Source: Dactylorhiza incarnata
Lineage: Eukaryota > Streptophyta > Magnoliopsida > Asparagales > Orchidaceae
Assembly (NCBI GenBank): GCA_033032865.1
Contig: JAWHQI010000201.1
Location: 4,589,501-4,653,500 of the forward strand
DNA length: 64,000 bases
Direction of reading: 5' to 3'
In this document: one piece after another, positions 12,168 through 24,036 of the stretch
Layout: each line of letters begins with the position of its first letter
Position numbering within the stretch: position 1 is the stretch's first letter
The notes under the pieces: model-generated
What the model was told of the DNA's origin: nothing
What the model saw: the letters and a program-made list of their open reading frames with translations, nothing else
Databases searched by the model: none
Program-made: the position numbers and the translations under genes

Positions 12168-13234
12168 TGTTGGATCGATAAGCGCCCTTAGAGGGGGGCA
12201 AATAAGGGAATAAAAATTCTTTTTATAATTTTAAGAAAATTACAAATTGTTTTTTAGTAAGAGATCAAAATAACAATTTAACTAAAAGTAATTTGCAATA
12301 ATAAAATTTACGCCAAATGAGAGAAATCAAGTAAACTCAAATAGAAACATGATTGTATTATATTTAAAAGGTGTTTACATAAATTTGATTTCAATATCGC
12401 AAGAAATCGGAGGCATACAAATGTTATAGATTTTTCCTTTTCTATACCGACTCGTATCCCCACGAACTGGTGGTTTTAGCCAATCCTTCCCCGGATATGG
12501 CCTCAAGCCGCTCTAGTCAATCGTTACCCGGATATGGCCTCGAGCACCCCTAGTTCTAATCTCCTAGACCTAGTCGCCAACACACGCGGTGAATTCCCCC
12601 TAAGCCGCGCAAGGACCTAATCGCCAAAACAAGGCGATTTTACTACAAAAATTCACAATAATGAAATAATGCAAATAACAAAACTCCCTCAATGAGATTT
12701 CTGAAGATGAGGATGAAGGATTGTTGTAGCATAAGCGAGGTTGAAGCGATCATTCTTCGGATGCTTCGTGATGGCTTCCTTCTCCAGAAATCTTCTTTGG
12801 CTTTGAGTTGGAGATGATCTTTTGGCAGAGTAACAACTCTTGAATTTTGGCACAAGTAATCTCTCTGGGATGTGTATCAAAAATGAGAGAGAACGCATGC
12901 ATTTATAAAACTTGGAGATAGCGCCCGCGGTAGCTCCTAACGCCTGCGGTAGCATTCATGTAGAAGCGATTACGAAACCGTCACGACGTGGCATTGTGTA
13001 TGAACTCGAGCTATCGCCAAGCGGTAGCGCTAGCGCCTGCGGTAGCGCTAGCGTCAGGCGGTATCACTAGTGCTGGCGGTAGTGTTTCTTTCAGAAAATT
13101 GATTTCAGCTGCTTTCTACCTGTGGAGTATTGCACCTATAATTCCTGCAGACTATAAACACGTAACAAGCAAGATCAAATACAATAGGGGATTTGTTATT
13201 CTCAAATAAAGGGATGTGACACACATGTCCAACA
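12168..13234 (-). repeat. Copia A 5' LTR (right)
   Basis: It is homologous to the left LTR over its whole length and adjacent to the PBS. Palindromic GC-rich words lie at about 12920-13085, upstream (minus strand) of the TATA-like region near 12900. The outer end keeps an extra stretch (13194-13227) absent from the other LTR. Confidence 0.9.
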
Positions 13235-13239
13235 TTGCA

Positions 13240-14264
13240 CTTAGCCAAGAAAGTCTGGTGGGCCAGCTAACAAGAGTACGCAGGCGCTCCGCGGTAGTGT
13301 GGATACCAACCTAGAGGTGGGCGAGGCCCAACTCACTATTTTTGTTTGCCACTACGGGAGTATCCTGGGAGTTTTGCTAGCTCCAAAAAAGGGGAACTAA
13401 AGGTCTGTGCGCATGGAGTCGAAGTGTGTGAGTTGCACTTGTGTGAACATAGCTTTATACTACATAACTTTGCATGTTATGACATAAGCATTGCATTTCA
13501 ACCCCTACCACTATCATATAAAACGGTATGAGACTTTTTCTATGATAGGCCATGCTAAACGACCCCTTGGTTTATAGGTTGGTATGAGCATTCATATAAA
13601 TCAATGGTTACTTTTCTATTTTATACTTGTCTTTACTTACTGTTCTTTACTTGTTCATTATCCTGCTTACTTATTGTTTTCTTCATATATATAAAACCTG
13701 TGTAGTGTAGATAATCCTGTAGCTACGCCATGCCATCTGCCTTGTTTTATACCCCTTGCTGTACTACACTTCATCCTCCCGCACGGTGCCTAGGAGTCAC
13801 TGAGGGATGGGTGGTGGGAAACGAGACTTAATCTTTTTGACTGACGGTCGGTGGACCATATTATTTTAGGGGACCGAGGAGACGCATCACCACCAGAGGC
13901 TGGTGCAGATGGAGATGGGTCAGTCTAGCACAGGAGCACCAGCCTCAGGATCCGTGAGTGGTTACTAGTATATTTGTTTCCGCGAGTGGCCTTATAGCGA
14001 GGACATGATGTACTGGGCATGAGCCCTTCTTATTGGTATCTTTTTATTCAGTTACTATCTATGGAATATATTATTCTGAGATTTATGTATCATGTGTTGT
14101 GGACTTGAAATCTTAAATGTTCATTTGTACTCTTCATTTTCTGTTGTCTATATTGTCGGCAGGATCGACGTTTTGTTGTGGCAGCCTCCCCGAGTGTTGG
14201 TGTCACGCAAAACGACATTTTTGGGCATAAGACCCGGTTTTGTAGCGAAAAAGGGGGTCTTACA
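13240..14264 (+). repeat. Solo-LTR 3' part, non-coding
   Basis: This continues the long LTR after copia A and ends GGGTCTTACA. The region near 13300-13410 aligns with the complement of 24110-24250. No coding sequence is seen. Confidence 0.6.
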
Positions 14265-14269
14265 CCCAA
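14265..14269. repeat. Target site duplication CCCAA (right) of the solo LTR
   Basis: It matches 1056-1060 exactly. Tat1 sequence continues directly after it. Confidence 0.85.
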
Positions 14270-17200
14270 GAGATCCCCATTGTGGAAGGGGAAGAAGAGC
14301 AGCTGATCATTAATGCAGAACTATCCTAGGAAGAAAAGGTCTAGCTGATCTCCTGCCTTCTGGAAAATTTAGATATCTTTGCCTGGTCGGCCGAAGATAT
14401 ACCAAGAGTGGACCCAGATGTGGCTTGCCACCATCTCAACATCTCTCCTGACTTCAAGCCGTTTCAATAGAAGAAGAAGGAGATGTCTACCAAGCTAGCA
14501 GTACCGATTAAGGACGAAGTCCCCAGGCTTCTTAAAGCAAAATTTATTTCTGAAATTCAATACCCCACCTGGATGTCAAATGTTGTGATGGGGAAAAATC
14601 ATGGGGGAAGTGGCGAATGTGTGGATTTCACAAAACTTAATAAAGCATGCCCTAAAGATTGCTACCCTTTGGCTTAGATAAATGCTTTAGTTGATTCCGC
14701 GGTTGGGTATTATTTTATGAGTTTTTTAGCCGCATTCTCTGGTTATCACCAAATTCGAATGCACAAACCTGACATCCTGCATACGTCCTTCATTACGAAT
14801 GATGAATGTTATTTTGCTACCTTGTGATGCATTTTGGTCTCAAAAATGCGGGTGACACGCACCAGAGAATGATGGATACAGTCTTTAAACATCAAAAGTG
14901 GAGAAATCTCGAAGTATACATCGAGGATCTCCTCTTAAAAAGCAAATTTTTTTCAGCACATCTGAAAGACCTCATAGAGACGTTCGTTACTCTACAAAGG
15001 TTCAAACTAAAACTAAACCCATTGAAATGCGTGTTTGCAGCAAATAAGGGGAAGTTTCTCGGGCATCTCCTCACTCCAGATGGCCTCGCTCCGAATCCAG
15101 ACAAGGTGAAGGCTATTCTTGATATGACACCTCCTCGCTTCCTGAAAGAGGTTCAACAGCTGGGAGGAAGGTTGGCAGGTTTGAGCCGGTTCATCTCCAA
15201 TGCAGGAGATAAGACAACTCCAATTTTTAAGACACTCCGAAGGGCATCCAAGTTTGAGTGGAATGAGGAGTGTAACGATGCTTTTGAGCAGTTGAAAAAA
15301 TAGTTAACGTCAACCCCCCTACTCCAGAGTCCCCGTGAGGGAGAAACACTATTCTAATACTTAGGGGTTGAACCGGATGCGGTAAGCTCCGTCCTCATTC
15401 GAGAGAAGAAGAAAAAATAGGTCCAAATTTACTACATTAGTCATATCCTTAAAGATGCGGAGACTAGATATTCGATTTTGGTAAAGCTAGCTCTCGCCTT
15501 GGTAATGTCATCTCGCAGACTTCGTCCTTATTTTTAGGCCCATCCTATTCAAGTGGTTCTGATAATCCTTTGAGAAATATTCTAGAGAATCCAGATCATT
15601 CAGGATGGTTGGCTAAATGGTCAATAGAATTAAGCGAGTTTAAAATATCTTATATTCCCAGGACAACAATCAAAGCACTGGTGCTAGCAGATTTCATGAT
15701 AGATATACCAGAAACTAATCCTAAACAAGAATAAAGATCTCCCTTAGCCTGGACCATTTATGTAGATGTGGCCTCGGGTAGAAACTCTGCATGAGCGGGA
15801 GTTGTCTTGGTCAATCCAAATGGTATTAAACTAGAACAAGCCATCAAGTTCTTCTTTCCGGTCACAAACAACCAAGCAGAGTATGAAGCAATCTTGGCCA
15901 GTCTAAGACTTGCAATAGAGCTGGGTATAGAACACGTGCATATCAAAACAGACTCCCTTGTGATGGCTTCACAAGTGTTGGGAAACTTTGAGACGAGGGA
16001 ACCAATGTTGAGGAAGTATCTGTTACTGGCAAAAAAGAGATTGGAAGATTTAAAACTTTCATTATTGAACATATCCCAAGGGCACAAAATGAAGAGGCGG
16101 ACGAATTGTCAAAGTTTGGACTTCGGTCAGGAGGAGTAACCTCGGAACTCTTCCATCCAGCAACAGAAGGAGGGGAATTAATGCAGATTAATCCATGTCC
16201 TTCCTCGAAAGATCCTTTCGAGCTGTATTTGTGTAAAGGGGAATTTCATCGATCGATAAAAGACAAGAAGAGGTTCAGAAGGAAAGTAGCCTACTATTAT
16301 TTAGTGGCAGGAGTCCTGTACAAAAAACTGTCATTTCCCCTCTAGCAAGATGTGTCTCAGAGGATGAAGTTCCTATAATACTCGAGGAAGTCTATTCAGG
16401 AGAATGTGGAAGTCATCCAGGGGCAAAAAATTTAGAGAAGAGAATCCTAAGACAAGGGAATTTTTGGCCAACAATGAGTAAAGATGTAGAAACATTCGCC
16501 AAGCGACACGTTCAGTCTCAAAAGTTTGCTCCACTTCAACTCCAACCAACCCAGACGCTCAGATCAATAACAGCACCTTGGCCATTCACTGTTTGGGGGA
16601 TGGATCTTATTAGATCCTTCCCTATTGCTAGTGTCCAACGTCACTTTAAAATCGTCATGATTGACTATTTCAACAAATGGATTGAAGAGAAGGCGTTGGC
16701 CAAAACCACCACGCAGATTGTCAAAAACTTCATCTGGGGGAAATTTTCTGCCGGCATGGAATCCCGTTGGCTATCGTCACCGATAATGACCCTAAGTTTA
16801 ATAATTCGGAAATGAACAATTTCTGAGACCAGATTGGGATTGAGCTACGATTCTCCTCAGTACATCATCCCAGGAGTAATGGATAGGTGGAGGCTGCGAA
16901 TAGGCAAATCATGTATCTTCTAAAGAAGAGGGGTTTAAATAAAAAAGGAAACAAGGCAGAACAACTCCCTTCCGTCCTTTGGACTCTTTGGACTACACCC
17001 ACTTCAGCCACAAGAGGAATGCCATTCAAATTATCCCATGGTTTGGAGGCACTTGTTCCAGTAGAGTTTGAAGTGACCAGTCCCAAAGTTATGTTTGCAA
17101 AGCAGGGAAGCGAAGCATGGATAGAAGCCAATAATGAAGAGATAAAATGTAGTCTGAATTTCAACGAAGAACTCAAAGATGAAGCAACTATCAGACATGA

Positions 17201-17455
17201 GGAAGTGAAGGGGAGAATGGCCAGATATTTTGATAAGAATGTCAGAATCAAGCAATTCGCAGTCAGAGATATAGTACTAAAAAAGTGGATGCTGCAGCCA
17301 GAACGGGTGCCATTGGAAAATTGAATCCAGACTGGGCAGGTCCATTCATCGTCAAGGAGGTGCTAAAGAGTGGAGCTTATCGCCTTCAGACAAGCGATGG
17401 AGAAGACATTTCACATACCTGGAGCGTTGACAAATTGAAACGGTTCTATCCTTAA
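14270..17455 (+). pseudogene. Tat1 pol: RT, RNase H, second RNase H-like domain and integrase (broken)
   Basis: RT begins near 14480 (KLAVPIKDEVPRLLKA, then the CVDFTKLNKACPKD motif) and continues at 14806-15303 (FGLKNAGDTHQRMMD, SKFLGHL-type motifs). The catalytic box reads YIED instead of YVDD, so one metal-binding Asp is changed to Glu. A second, archaeal-type RNase H is visible at 15740-16090 (NNQAEYEAIL, KTDSLVMASQ), typical of Tat elements. Integrase follows at 16340-17455. At least six stops or frameshifts split it. It would copy and insert the element if intact. Confidence 0.88.
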
Positions 17456-19035
17456 AATGTTATCTCTGTCATTATTTGCATTTTGATATTAAATAAAAAG
17501 GCCCATACTGACACTTTTTCTTGTCCAATAACTTGGTCCTCTTTTTGTTTCTCACTGAACCATGGAGACATTGCCAAGTTCTGCTCGAACCCCCACAAAT
17601 TGTAACCATTAGCGTAATACCATGAAGACCAAGTGTAGCGGGGAGTTTTCGCACACGTGTAGTGGAATCTTGCCAATTCTTGTCCGGTGGTCTTCAGAAT
17701 ATTGGATCTCGGCCGGTATCTAATACACCTCTGCATCAAGGGAGGTCCAGGTGACTATTAGCACTACCGTGCCCCGAAAGGGATATAGTTACAACTTTGA
17801 TGATCTTTATGAGGAATGCAATGCTAGCTACATACGCACACCTGCCCAACTGATCATCTTAGTCTGTGGCCATCGAATACTCCTAGGTACTCTCAAGCGG
17901 TTCCTATAGAGGACCAACAACTGAGTTGATCTCTCTGAGGAAAGCAATGTTCTCTATATAAGCACAACTGCACAATTGATCAACTTAGCTTGTATACCTA
18001 GGCAAGAGAGCAGTTGAGTCGTTAAAATTTTTACAGGTCTGGTGACCACTTGAGGAAAGCAATGCTTGCTGAATACACGCACCTGCCTACTTGGTCACCT
18101 GAGTCTGTAATTCTCTTTCTTCTTTACAGGTAGTTCTTATCTTCTTACAGCTTCTGTGATCATTTAAAGAAAGAAATGCTTGCTATGTACAAGCACCAGC
18201 CCATTTGCTCACTTAAAACCTATGATTCCTAAGATCGGGCGGTTTGGCTCTTAAGCCAGACGACTTGAAAGAGAATATCACAGGTTGGAATAAATGGCGG
18301 TGTAGTAGAGGCCGGACGGATAAAATGTATTTGGCTTTAAAGGTAAAGAACAGGTCACTATAGGTCTAAAATTGTTGTTAACAATAGTGTTATTCGATCT
18401 ACCTGGGTCACTCTAGCTGAATGCGAGTCGGTATTATTCGCTCAGTCTAAAATAATTTGCTTATGAGAAATATGAACAAGCATAATTCACTCGATTTGGG
18501 CTATGATGGCTTCGACTCAAAATTATTATCCGATGGGTCGGGCTGTCTCAGTGACAATAATTGTTGGGATCAAGCTATATGACATAATTATTCTTTGAAA
18601 CAAGTCGTGATTTATCTTTACAGAATTAAATCTATTCCAGAACTTAATCAATAAACCGCCCGAATAATATTTCATGGCATCAAGACAATTATTCTTTTTA
18701 AACTCTCGTGTATTCGGAGCTCAGAATGTTAGTCACCCGAACTGGAAGTTGATCGCGCGACTTGATAGTTATTATCTGGACTTATGGAAATACTATCTCG
18801 GGCGTCTTTAAGAAAGGATTCACGGTTTGAAATGAATAACGCAAAGATAACAGACCACATATGAATAATCAACAGGTAAGTAAAATTGCGAGGACACACA
18901 TAAGAACATATAATTATATTTTCTTTTAAATTCACAAAAATATATGTATATCCATAAATACCGACCGACTAACATATCCAAGCCGTCGGGTATGTAAAGT
19001 GAATCAAAATACAAGCATAAAAACAATTAGTCATT
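17456..19035 (+). other. Tat1 region between pol and the antisense genes
   Basis: It is non-coding, with a four-copy tandem repeat at 17811-18235 and frequent ACCGC/GCGGT words. No reading frame here looks coded. Confidence 0.65.
17811..18235 (+). repeat. Tandem repeat, about 114-126 bp period, 4 diverged copies
   Basis: Copies start at about 17811, 17937, 18052 and 18166, each opening with a GAGGAAAGCAATGCT-like phrase followed by an ACACGCACCTGCC-like phrase. Tandem repeats in the 3' untranslated region of Tat/Ogre elements are a known source of plant satellites. Confidence 0.75.
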
Positions 19036-20867
19036 CTACTTAAGTCTCTTGGCCGCAGGGGAGTTCGAGTCTACACCGCCCTCAATATCGACGTTGGGTG
19101 AATAAGTCCCGCTATCTGATGAAGAGCTTGTTGATCCACTGCTTGAACTATTCGAATCTTCTTTCTCTTGGCTTTTAGCTCGCTCAGTTTCATTCTCAGC
19201 TTCACCGGCTCCAGAAACCGCATCATCCATCTCCTCGCTATCAACCGCGACCTCATCATCTTCTTCTTCATCTTCACCTTCTTATTCTTCTTCTTCCTCC
19301 TCCTCTAGATTGTCTTCACCGACCTTATTTTTGCCTTTCGCCTTGCTGGTAATAGCGCCTAATTTCTTTTTCAGAGATGGATAGACGTCAGAGAAAGTAA
19401 ATTCACTGAAACCCGGCGCCAGACCGCCAAGGTCTCTTAAGCGGTTGAGTGCTCCGTCAATTCCTTTAGCAACATGAGGAAAGACCACATCTTGGAAGAC
19501 CGGGAAGTCTATATCATATTATTTCTGTCAATGAAATAAAGGATAGACCGCACGGTTTGAATATCTCAAATTTTCATTTCAGGTGATAACTTACCAACTC
19601 TGCTTCTTTTAACCGCGCATTCTCCCGCGCCAGTTCAGCACATCTTTTCTCTAAATGACAGTGAGCTGAAATTAACCTCTTATAGGATATCCCCATACAA
19701 TGTTTAGTCACAAAACTCCTCGCACTAACTTGCGTGGCTAGCTTGGAAAACTCTTCCTCAGGAATTTCCTTAAGTTTTTTTCAAGTTTCGCCGACCATAA
19801 AGAGCAGTATCGGTGGTTGCTGCATGGCGACTTATCTTCTCACTTTCCCAGTATGGAAGCACGGTAGATACTTGGATGCATTCACCCTCAGAGTGTTGGG
19901 CGGCCTAAAAGATCTTTTGGATTGCCGAAAAATTGTGGGGGGGGGGGGGTGAACTCACCAGAAGAGTCCGAGTCTTTCTCCCTTCTAGATGTTTGTGACC
20001 TGCTTCTTTTCTGTCTTTTCTCCCTCTGGGTCAAAATCAGACCGCCCAGACTGAACGGCTTATTCATTGGGACAATTGCGACAGCTGCAAAGCAATAACG
20101 AAATGATTAATAAACAAGCCATGCGGTCAGAAGTAACAAGTTATGGGGAGCTTACTATTCTCAGGATGAGTTTGTTCTAACTCAGAAAGCAGTGGGATGT
20201 AATGATTCACATTATGCCACTCATTCTTGATAAACTCATAAATTTCCTGCTCAACCCCTTCAACATCACATTGTTGAAAAATTTCCTCCTCCCAAACCTG
20301 CGGGTTGACTTGCAGCAATCCAAGTTGGCTTTCAAAGATCAAATACCTTTCTGACTAGTTCAGAATCTTGTTCACCAAGTTTACCACCTTCAGTCCCCTG
20401 CACCTGAAGTATAAGTGTCCTATGACTATTTTTGTCCAAACGTATGGGATAGACCTCACAGAAAAGTACCTTCTGAACAAACTGATGGAGAAGCGAACTC
20501 CGTCAGACCGCAAGTAAGATATGAAACTATATATGGTGGCTATGGAGTTCAGTGGAAGTTGCCCGGGAACAACTCCGTAATGGTCGAAGATCACGACGAC
20601 CTTTAGCAGCACTAGGAATTTGAAACCATTATCAAAATGGTCTATGGGATTTGCGATCTGAGAAGGATTGGAAGAGTTAATTCGCTCATCACGAAGGGGA
20701 ATCCGCGCGAGCAGCGAGCTCCCGGTCATATGTTTATCAACGAATTCATTTATCTCGGTCACAGTGAGGCAACATTCCTTATGGTCTGCCGAATGGAATG
20801 CTAAAGCCGCATCAGTCCGGACGGCCGCATCCTTCTCAGACCGTATTGACTTGCTCTTAGCCCACAT
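19036..20867 (-). pseudogene. Tat1 antisense gene B remnant ('putative gypsy type transposon' domain)
   Basis: Read on the minus strand, against the element. The start at 20867 follows a TATA box (20903-20912) by about 36 bp. Residues in the first piece (20355-20867) include DHYGVVPGQLPLNSIATIYSF, closely matching HYGVVPGQLTPNAMAVVTGF in Tat3 gene B. The intron that precedes this motif in Tat3 is absent here. Later pieces (20127-20342, 19282-19488, 19036-19277) end in an acidic, serine-rich tail ending PAAKRLK, like the acidic tail of Tat3. Stops separate the pieces. The function is unknown. Confidence 0.72.
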
Positions 20868-20902
20868 CTTGAATATCGTTGAAAGAGTCTCTGGGATATT
20901 TG

Positions 20903-20912
20903 CTATTTATAG
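20903..20912 (-). promoter_or_regulatory. TATA box of Tat1 antisense gene B
   Basis: The minus strand reads CTATAAATAG, about 36 bp before the antisense start codon at 20867. Tat3 gene B has TATAAATA at the corresponding place. Confidence 0.6.
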
Positions 20913-21258
20913 AATCCCTTGACCTGCACATTGCCAATTCAAATTGCAGCTAACCAGCCTAACCACGTGGCCAGAAACCTGCATATTCAATGTATTCTAT
21001 GAAAGAAACCTCAAAGCAAACAATACAAACTACATGAACTATGGAACAATTCAGAGATATCATATGATATTCAAAGTCATTAAACGATAAAATATCACCA
21101 GGCAAGCTTGCAATGTTTGGGAATTGTGTGAAAGATCAAACAAATATTACAACACATAAGTTTCAAATATAAGCTGCCTACGACTGATGATCTGACGGAG
21201 GATCCTCACGATGAAGGCGTGCGATCTGGTCACTGGTTTGCAAGAGAAGTGCTTACAT

Positions 21259-23101
21259 CTAACTCACATTTCGGTGAAGGTGGTTGATGGTGCTATAAAG
21301 CCGCGCAACATCACGCTCTACCCACACTACATGAATAGTGCATGGAGGCAACACCGCAGCGGCCTCTCCAGAAATAATGACTTGTTCATCCTCCCTGACC
21401 GCTAGGGGATTTGAGGTCTCCCCAGCAACCGGGTGGCTTGATGTATGCAGTATCTCATCACTTACATTGATAGGTCGTTGATTCCCACTAACCTCCCGAG
21501 TCAGATGCAAATACTTCCCTCGATAGTATTTATAATCGTCTTCAAATTTCTGACTTGCTTTCCTCTCCTTATCAAGCCACGCGACCAGGGTGGCGATTTG
21601 AACCTGCAACACCTTCTCTCTTTCTAGCCATTCTCTTTTCTCAGCCTCCAATGCGAGTCACAAGTCCCGCTCCTTAACTCACGTGATCTCGGCTAGATTC
21701 TCCATCGCATTCCTCCATTCAAGAATCTTTATCTGGTTGGTTTCTTCATGATCCTCCACCTTTTCCTACAAGATGATAAGGGAATCCATAGGGTCGACCT
21801 GTGCCTCTTCTCCAACACTTAAGTTTACTGAGAAGCTTGGCGCTGGTGGTGGTAGTTGAGAGAGACTAGCAATCAGGTCACCCGGCTTAATAAGCGGCCC
21901 TGATGCATATGTAATAAAGAAAATGCGGTTAAAACAACAAGAAGTGGACGGCTCGATACAAGGGGAATACTATATAATCAAGACGGCTAATTTCAATACT
22001 TTCTTGCCCGTTGACCGCCTCAACAAGACTAAGGCCTGGAAATATAGATCTCCTTGATTGTTCAGGATTCATCTTTCAGCGCGGTTCTCTCCAATGTCTT
22101 TCATTCTGCTTCCGTTTGACAGGAATGTTTGAGCCGCGGTCAGAAAGAAGTTTGATGGCGGGTTCAAATCAAGTCGATCTATTTTTTTTGTGGCCGCGAT
22201 TTAAAAAAGCGAACAGAACGAAAGGCCGCACCTTGCTTACCTTCGGCTAGGGGATCTGACAGTGTCGACTTATGGAGAGATCGTCTTAGTTCTTCTGACT
22301 TCTCCTTTAACTTCCGCAATCCAGTCTCTTTAGAGATCTCTGGGATTGGATCGGCTTTCTCAGACCTAACCGCACTCTCAGGCTCGGCTTCGTTTAAAGT
22401 CGCGGGGGTATCCAGAAGCCGATCTTGCTTCTCTAGAGTATCCATATCTTTGAAGATTTCACTTAAAGTAACGCTGGTAGCAGAGTTAGATGGAGGTTCG
22501 TACGGTTTATCAGGAGTTATAATGCCCTCAACGACTTCTTTCTCATATGCCTTATGCTAAATGCTAGCCGTGCCCAATCTCTCAGAAGTAACTCTGTTCC
22601 GGGCTTTCAACTTTTTAGCCTTCCTGATCACCCTGTCCGCCGCTGATTCAGCTCGCCTTCTCTTCTTCACCGAAGTCGGTTCGGCTTGTTGTGATTTTCC
22701 CGAGTTATCTTCTATAACTACCACCGACGTAGAAGCATTTAGTTTGGTCGGCTTTGAATAAACTGCGACCTCTTCCTCCTTGTCGTTTACTTTTAAAAGA
22801 GGCTCTCCAGAGGGAGAGTATATAATGTCAAAGGGATTACCCCCTGCGGTTTTTAATGGAGCAGCGTTAGAAGTCACTTTGTCTGATGGCACATACAGGG
22901 CGATCGGAGAAAGATTGGCACAACACACAGCAGGTCTAACAATGCCCTCATCAACCACAGAGGTAGTCAGGATAACCTCTCTCTCAACATCGGTAGTGGA
23001 GACAGTGGGGTTAGTTTTTTGTACCGCTGTACTTTCTTCTTCTTCGACCGGTCTGCCTCTTTCTCTTGGCGGTCGATAATCTTGGACATCAAATCATCCA
23101 T
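21259..23101 (-). pseudogene. Tat1 antisense gene A remnant
   Basis: This lies between gene B and the 3' LTR on the minus strand. A start at 23101 opens a lysine-rich frame. Further pieces at 22557-22958 (with a basic KKRRRAESAADRVIRKAKK stretch that could be a nuclear signal), 22179-22445 and 21259-21651 (a coiled-coil-like KREWLEREKVLQVQ segment) are in different frames. Its position and composition match Tat3 gene A: basic N-terminal part, charged helical C-terminal part. No known domain is recognised. It is broken by frameshifts, and some of the breaks may be introns. Confidence 0.55.
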
Positions 23102-23201
23102 CAGGATAAAGGGCTGCTGTCTTGAAAAAGTCTAATCGCTAACGACGAGTAGTGTCCCGTGACTGCGATAAAATTATGCGGAGCAGAGAGCATCCAGAGC
23201 G

Positions 23202-23210
23202 TTTATAAAT
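23202..23210 (-). promoter_or_regulatory. Candidate TATA box of Tat1 antisense gene A
   Basis: The minus strand reads ATTTATAAAC about 100 bp upstream of the start at 23101, between the gene and the 3' LTR. Confidence 0.45.
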
Positions 23211-23292
23211 TTCAGGGCAAGTCAGGCGCAGTTTCCGGCTAGAACTCACATTTCCTAAATTTCCTCGAAAATTAAAAAATGTACGGGGATCA

Positions 23293-24036
23293 TGTTTACC
23301 CAAAAGACCGCTATCCAAAGTAATAACTCCCTCAGGCTAGATGTCTTGTCAAGCCTATCCGTCGAGCTCTACCATTGATGGCTTGCATATAAGTCTCCCA
23401 ACTCATCAAGAACAAGCCGGACGGTCTAGGTAGCCAAGGTCACCACAAGGATTAACGATAATCAATGCGCAAGTCCAGGAAGCAAGTCACGACTTTAGAT
23501 CACAGTCTGCACTGGCTGCTTCTCTTTTCGAGTCAAGATTTGTTCCAATCCAAGCTCAGCATAATCTAGGGTTAAAGTCGCCAGGCCGCGCAGCTTACCT
23601 TTTATTTTCTCTTTCTACATCCCGTCACCCCCTGCCCGATTCTCCTGTATCCGGGCAGGCGGTTATTCTAGCCCTGCCCATTTGGACATTCCCCCGAGCC
23701 TATAAATAGGGTGGGTGGACATTCCAAAAGGATGAACACTCGTATCTAGAAGCTCGCTTGTAAGAGCTGCGGTCTCAAGTTATGCACCTTGCGGCTTGTT
23801 ACTCGCCCAACTTCCATCATTCTTTCCCTGTAACCCGATGTAACCGATTTTCTTAAATCAAAGGAAAGCTCGTTTCAGGAGTGGCATTCGCCGTGATGGG
23901 CGAAGTTTGGTTTTGACCACTGCCAGCGGTCTAGGTGATCTATATTTACTAAGTCAGCAGTAACCGACAACTCGCGGCCTCCTATTTCTCTCGCTTCCTT
24001 AGCGTTGATCGTGGAGGTGCATTTTCGGCGTCAACA
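23293..24036 (+). repeat. Tat1 3' LTR
   Basis: It starts TGTTTACCC after a purine-rich GTACGGGGATCA and ends GTCAACA. It aligns end to end with the Tat2 LTR (54733-55581), sharing TGTTTACCCA, the CCGTCACCCCCTGCCCG block, a CCTATAAATAGG TATA box near 23699 and a GATCG(T/A)GGAGG...ATTT(T)CGGC end. It is followed by TATAT, a possible target duplication whose partner lies outside the window. Confidence 0.85.

Larger units (their letters stand above)
4837..13234 (-). mobile_element. Copia A: SIRE/Maximus-type Ty1/copia element with both LTRs
   Basis: LTRs at 4837-5858 and 12168-13234 are flanked by exact TTGCA duplications (4832-4836 and 13235-13239). On the minus strand the order is 5' LTR (right), PBS TGGTATCAGAGC, gag, integrase, RT, RNase H, a 1.7-kb non-coding spacer, a polypurine tract and the 3' LTR (left). 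All coding parts are broken and one contains a small DNA-transposon-like insert (about 9926-10144). It inserted into the solo LTR after that had entered Tat1. Confidence 0.92.
1061..14264 (+). mobile_element. Long solo gypsy LTR (Del/Tekay-like), split by copia A
   Basis: It begins TGTAATATG, ends GGGTCTTACA and is bounded by CCCAA duplications. Removing copia A (4837-13234 plus one TSD copy) leaves about 4.8 kb with no gag or pol reading frame and no terminal repeat of itself. It is therefore best read as one very long LTR left by LTR-LTR recombination. A LARD-type element is the alternative. A diverged reverse-oriented relative lies at 24037-26364, which supports a repeat family. The + orientation is tentative. 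The family name rests on general resemblance to long chromovirus LTRs. Confidence 0.65.
1..24036 (+). mobile_element. Tat1: Ty3/gypsy Tat-lineage element, 5' truncated by the window, split by a nested insertion
   Basis: The parts in order are gag-protease (1-1055), a foreign insertion (1061-14264), RT/RNase H/integrase (14270-17455), a repeat-bearing 3' region, two decayed antisense genes (19036-23101) and a 3' LTR (23293-24036). The gag and protease closely match Tat2 at 56944-57780, and the LTR matches the Tat2 LTR. A second RNase H-like module and genes antisense to the element between pol and the 3' LTR are known hallmarks of the Tat lineage. Many stops and frameshifts show it is an old, inactive copy. 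Confidence 0.85.
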
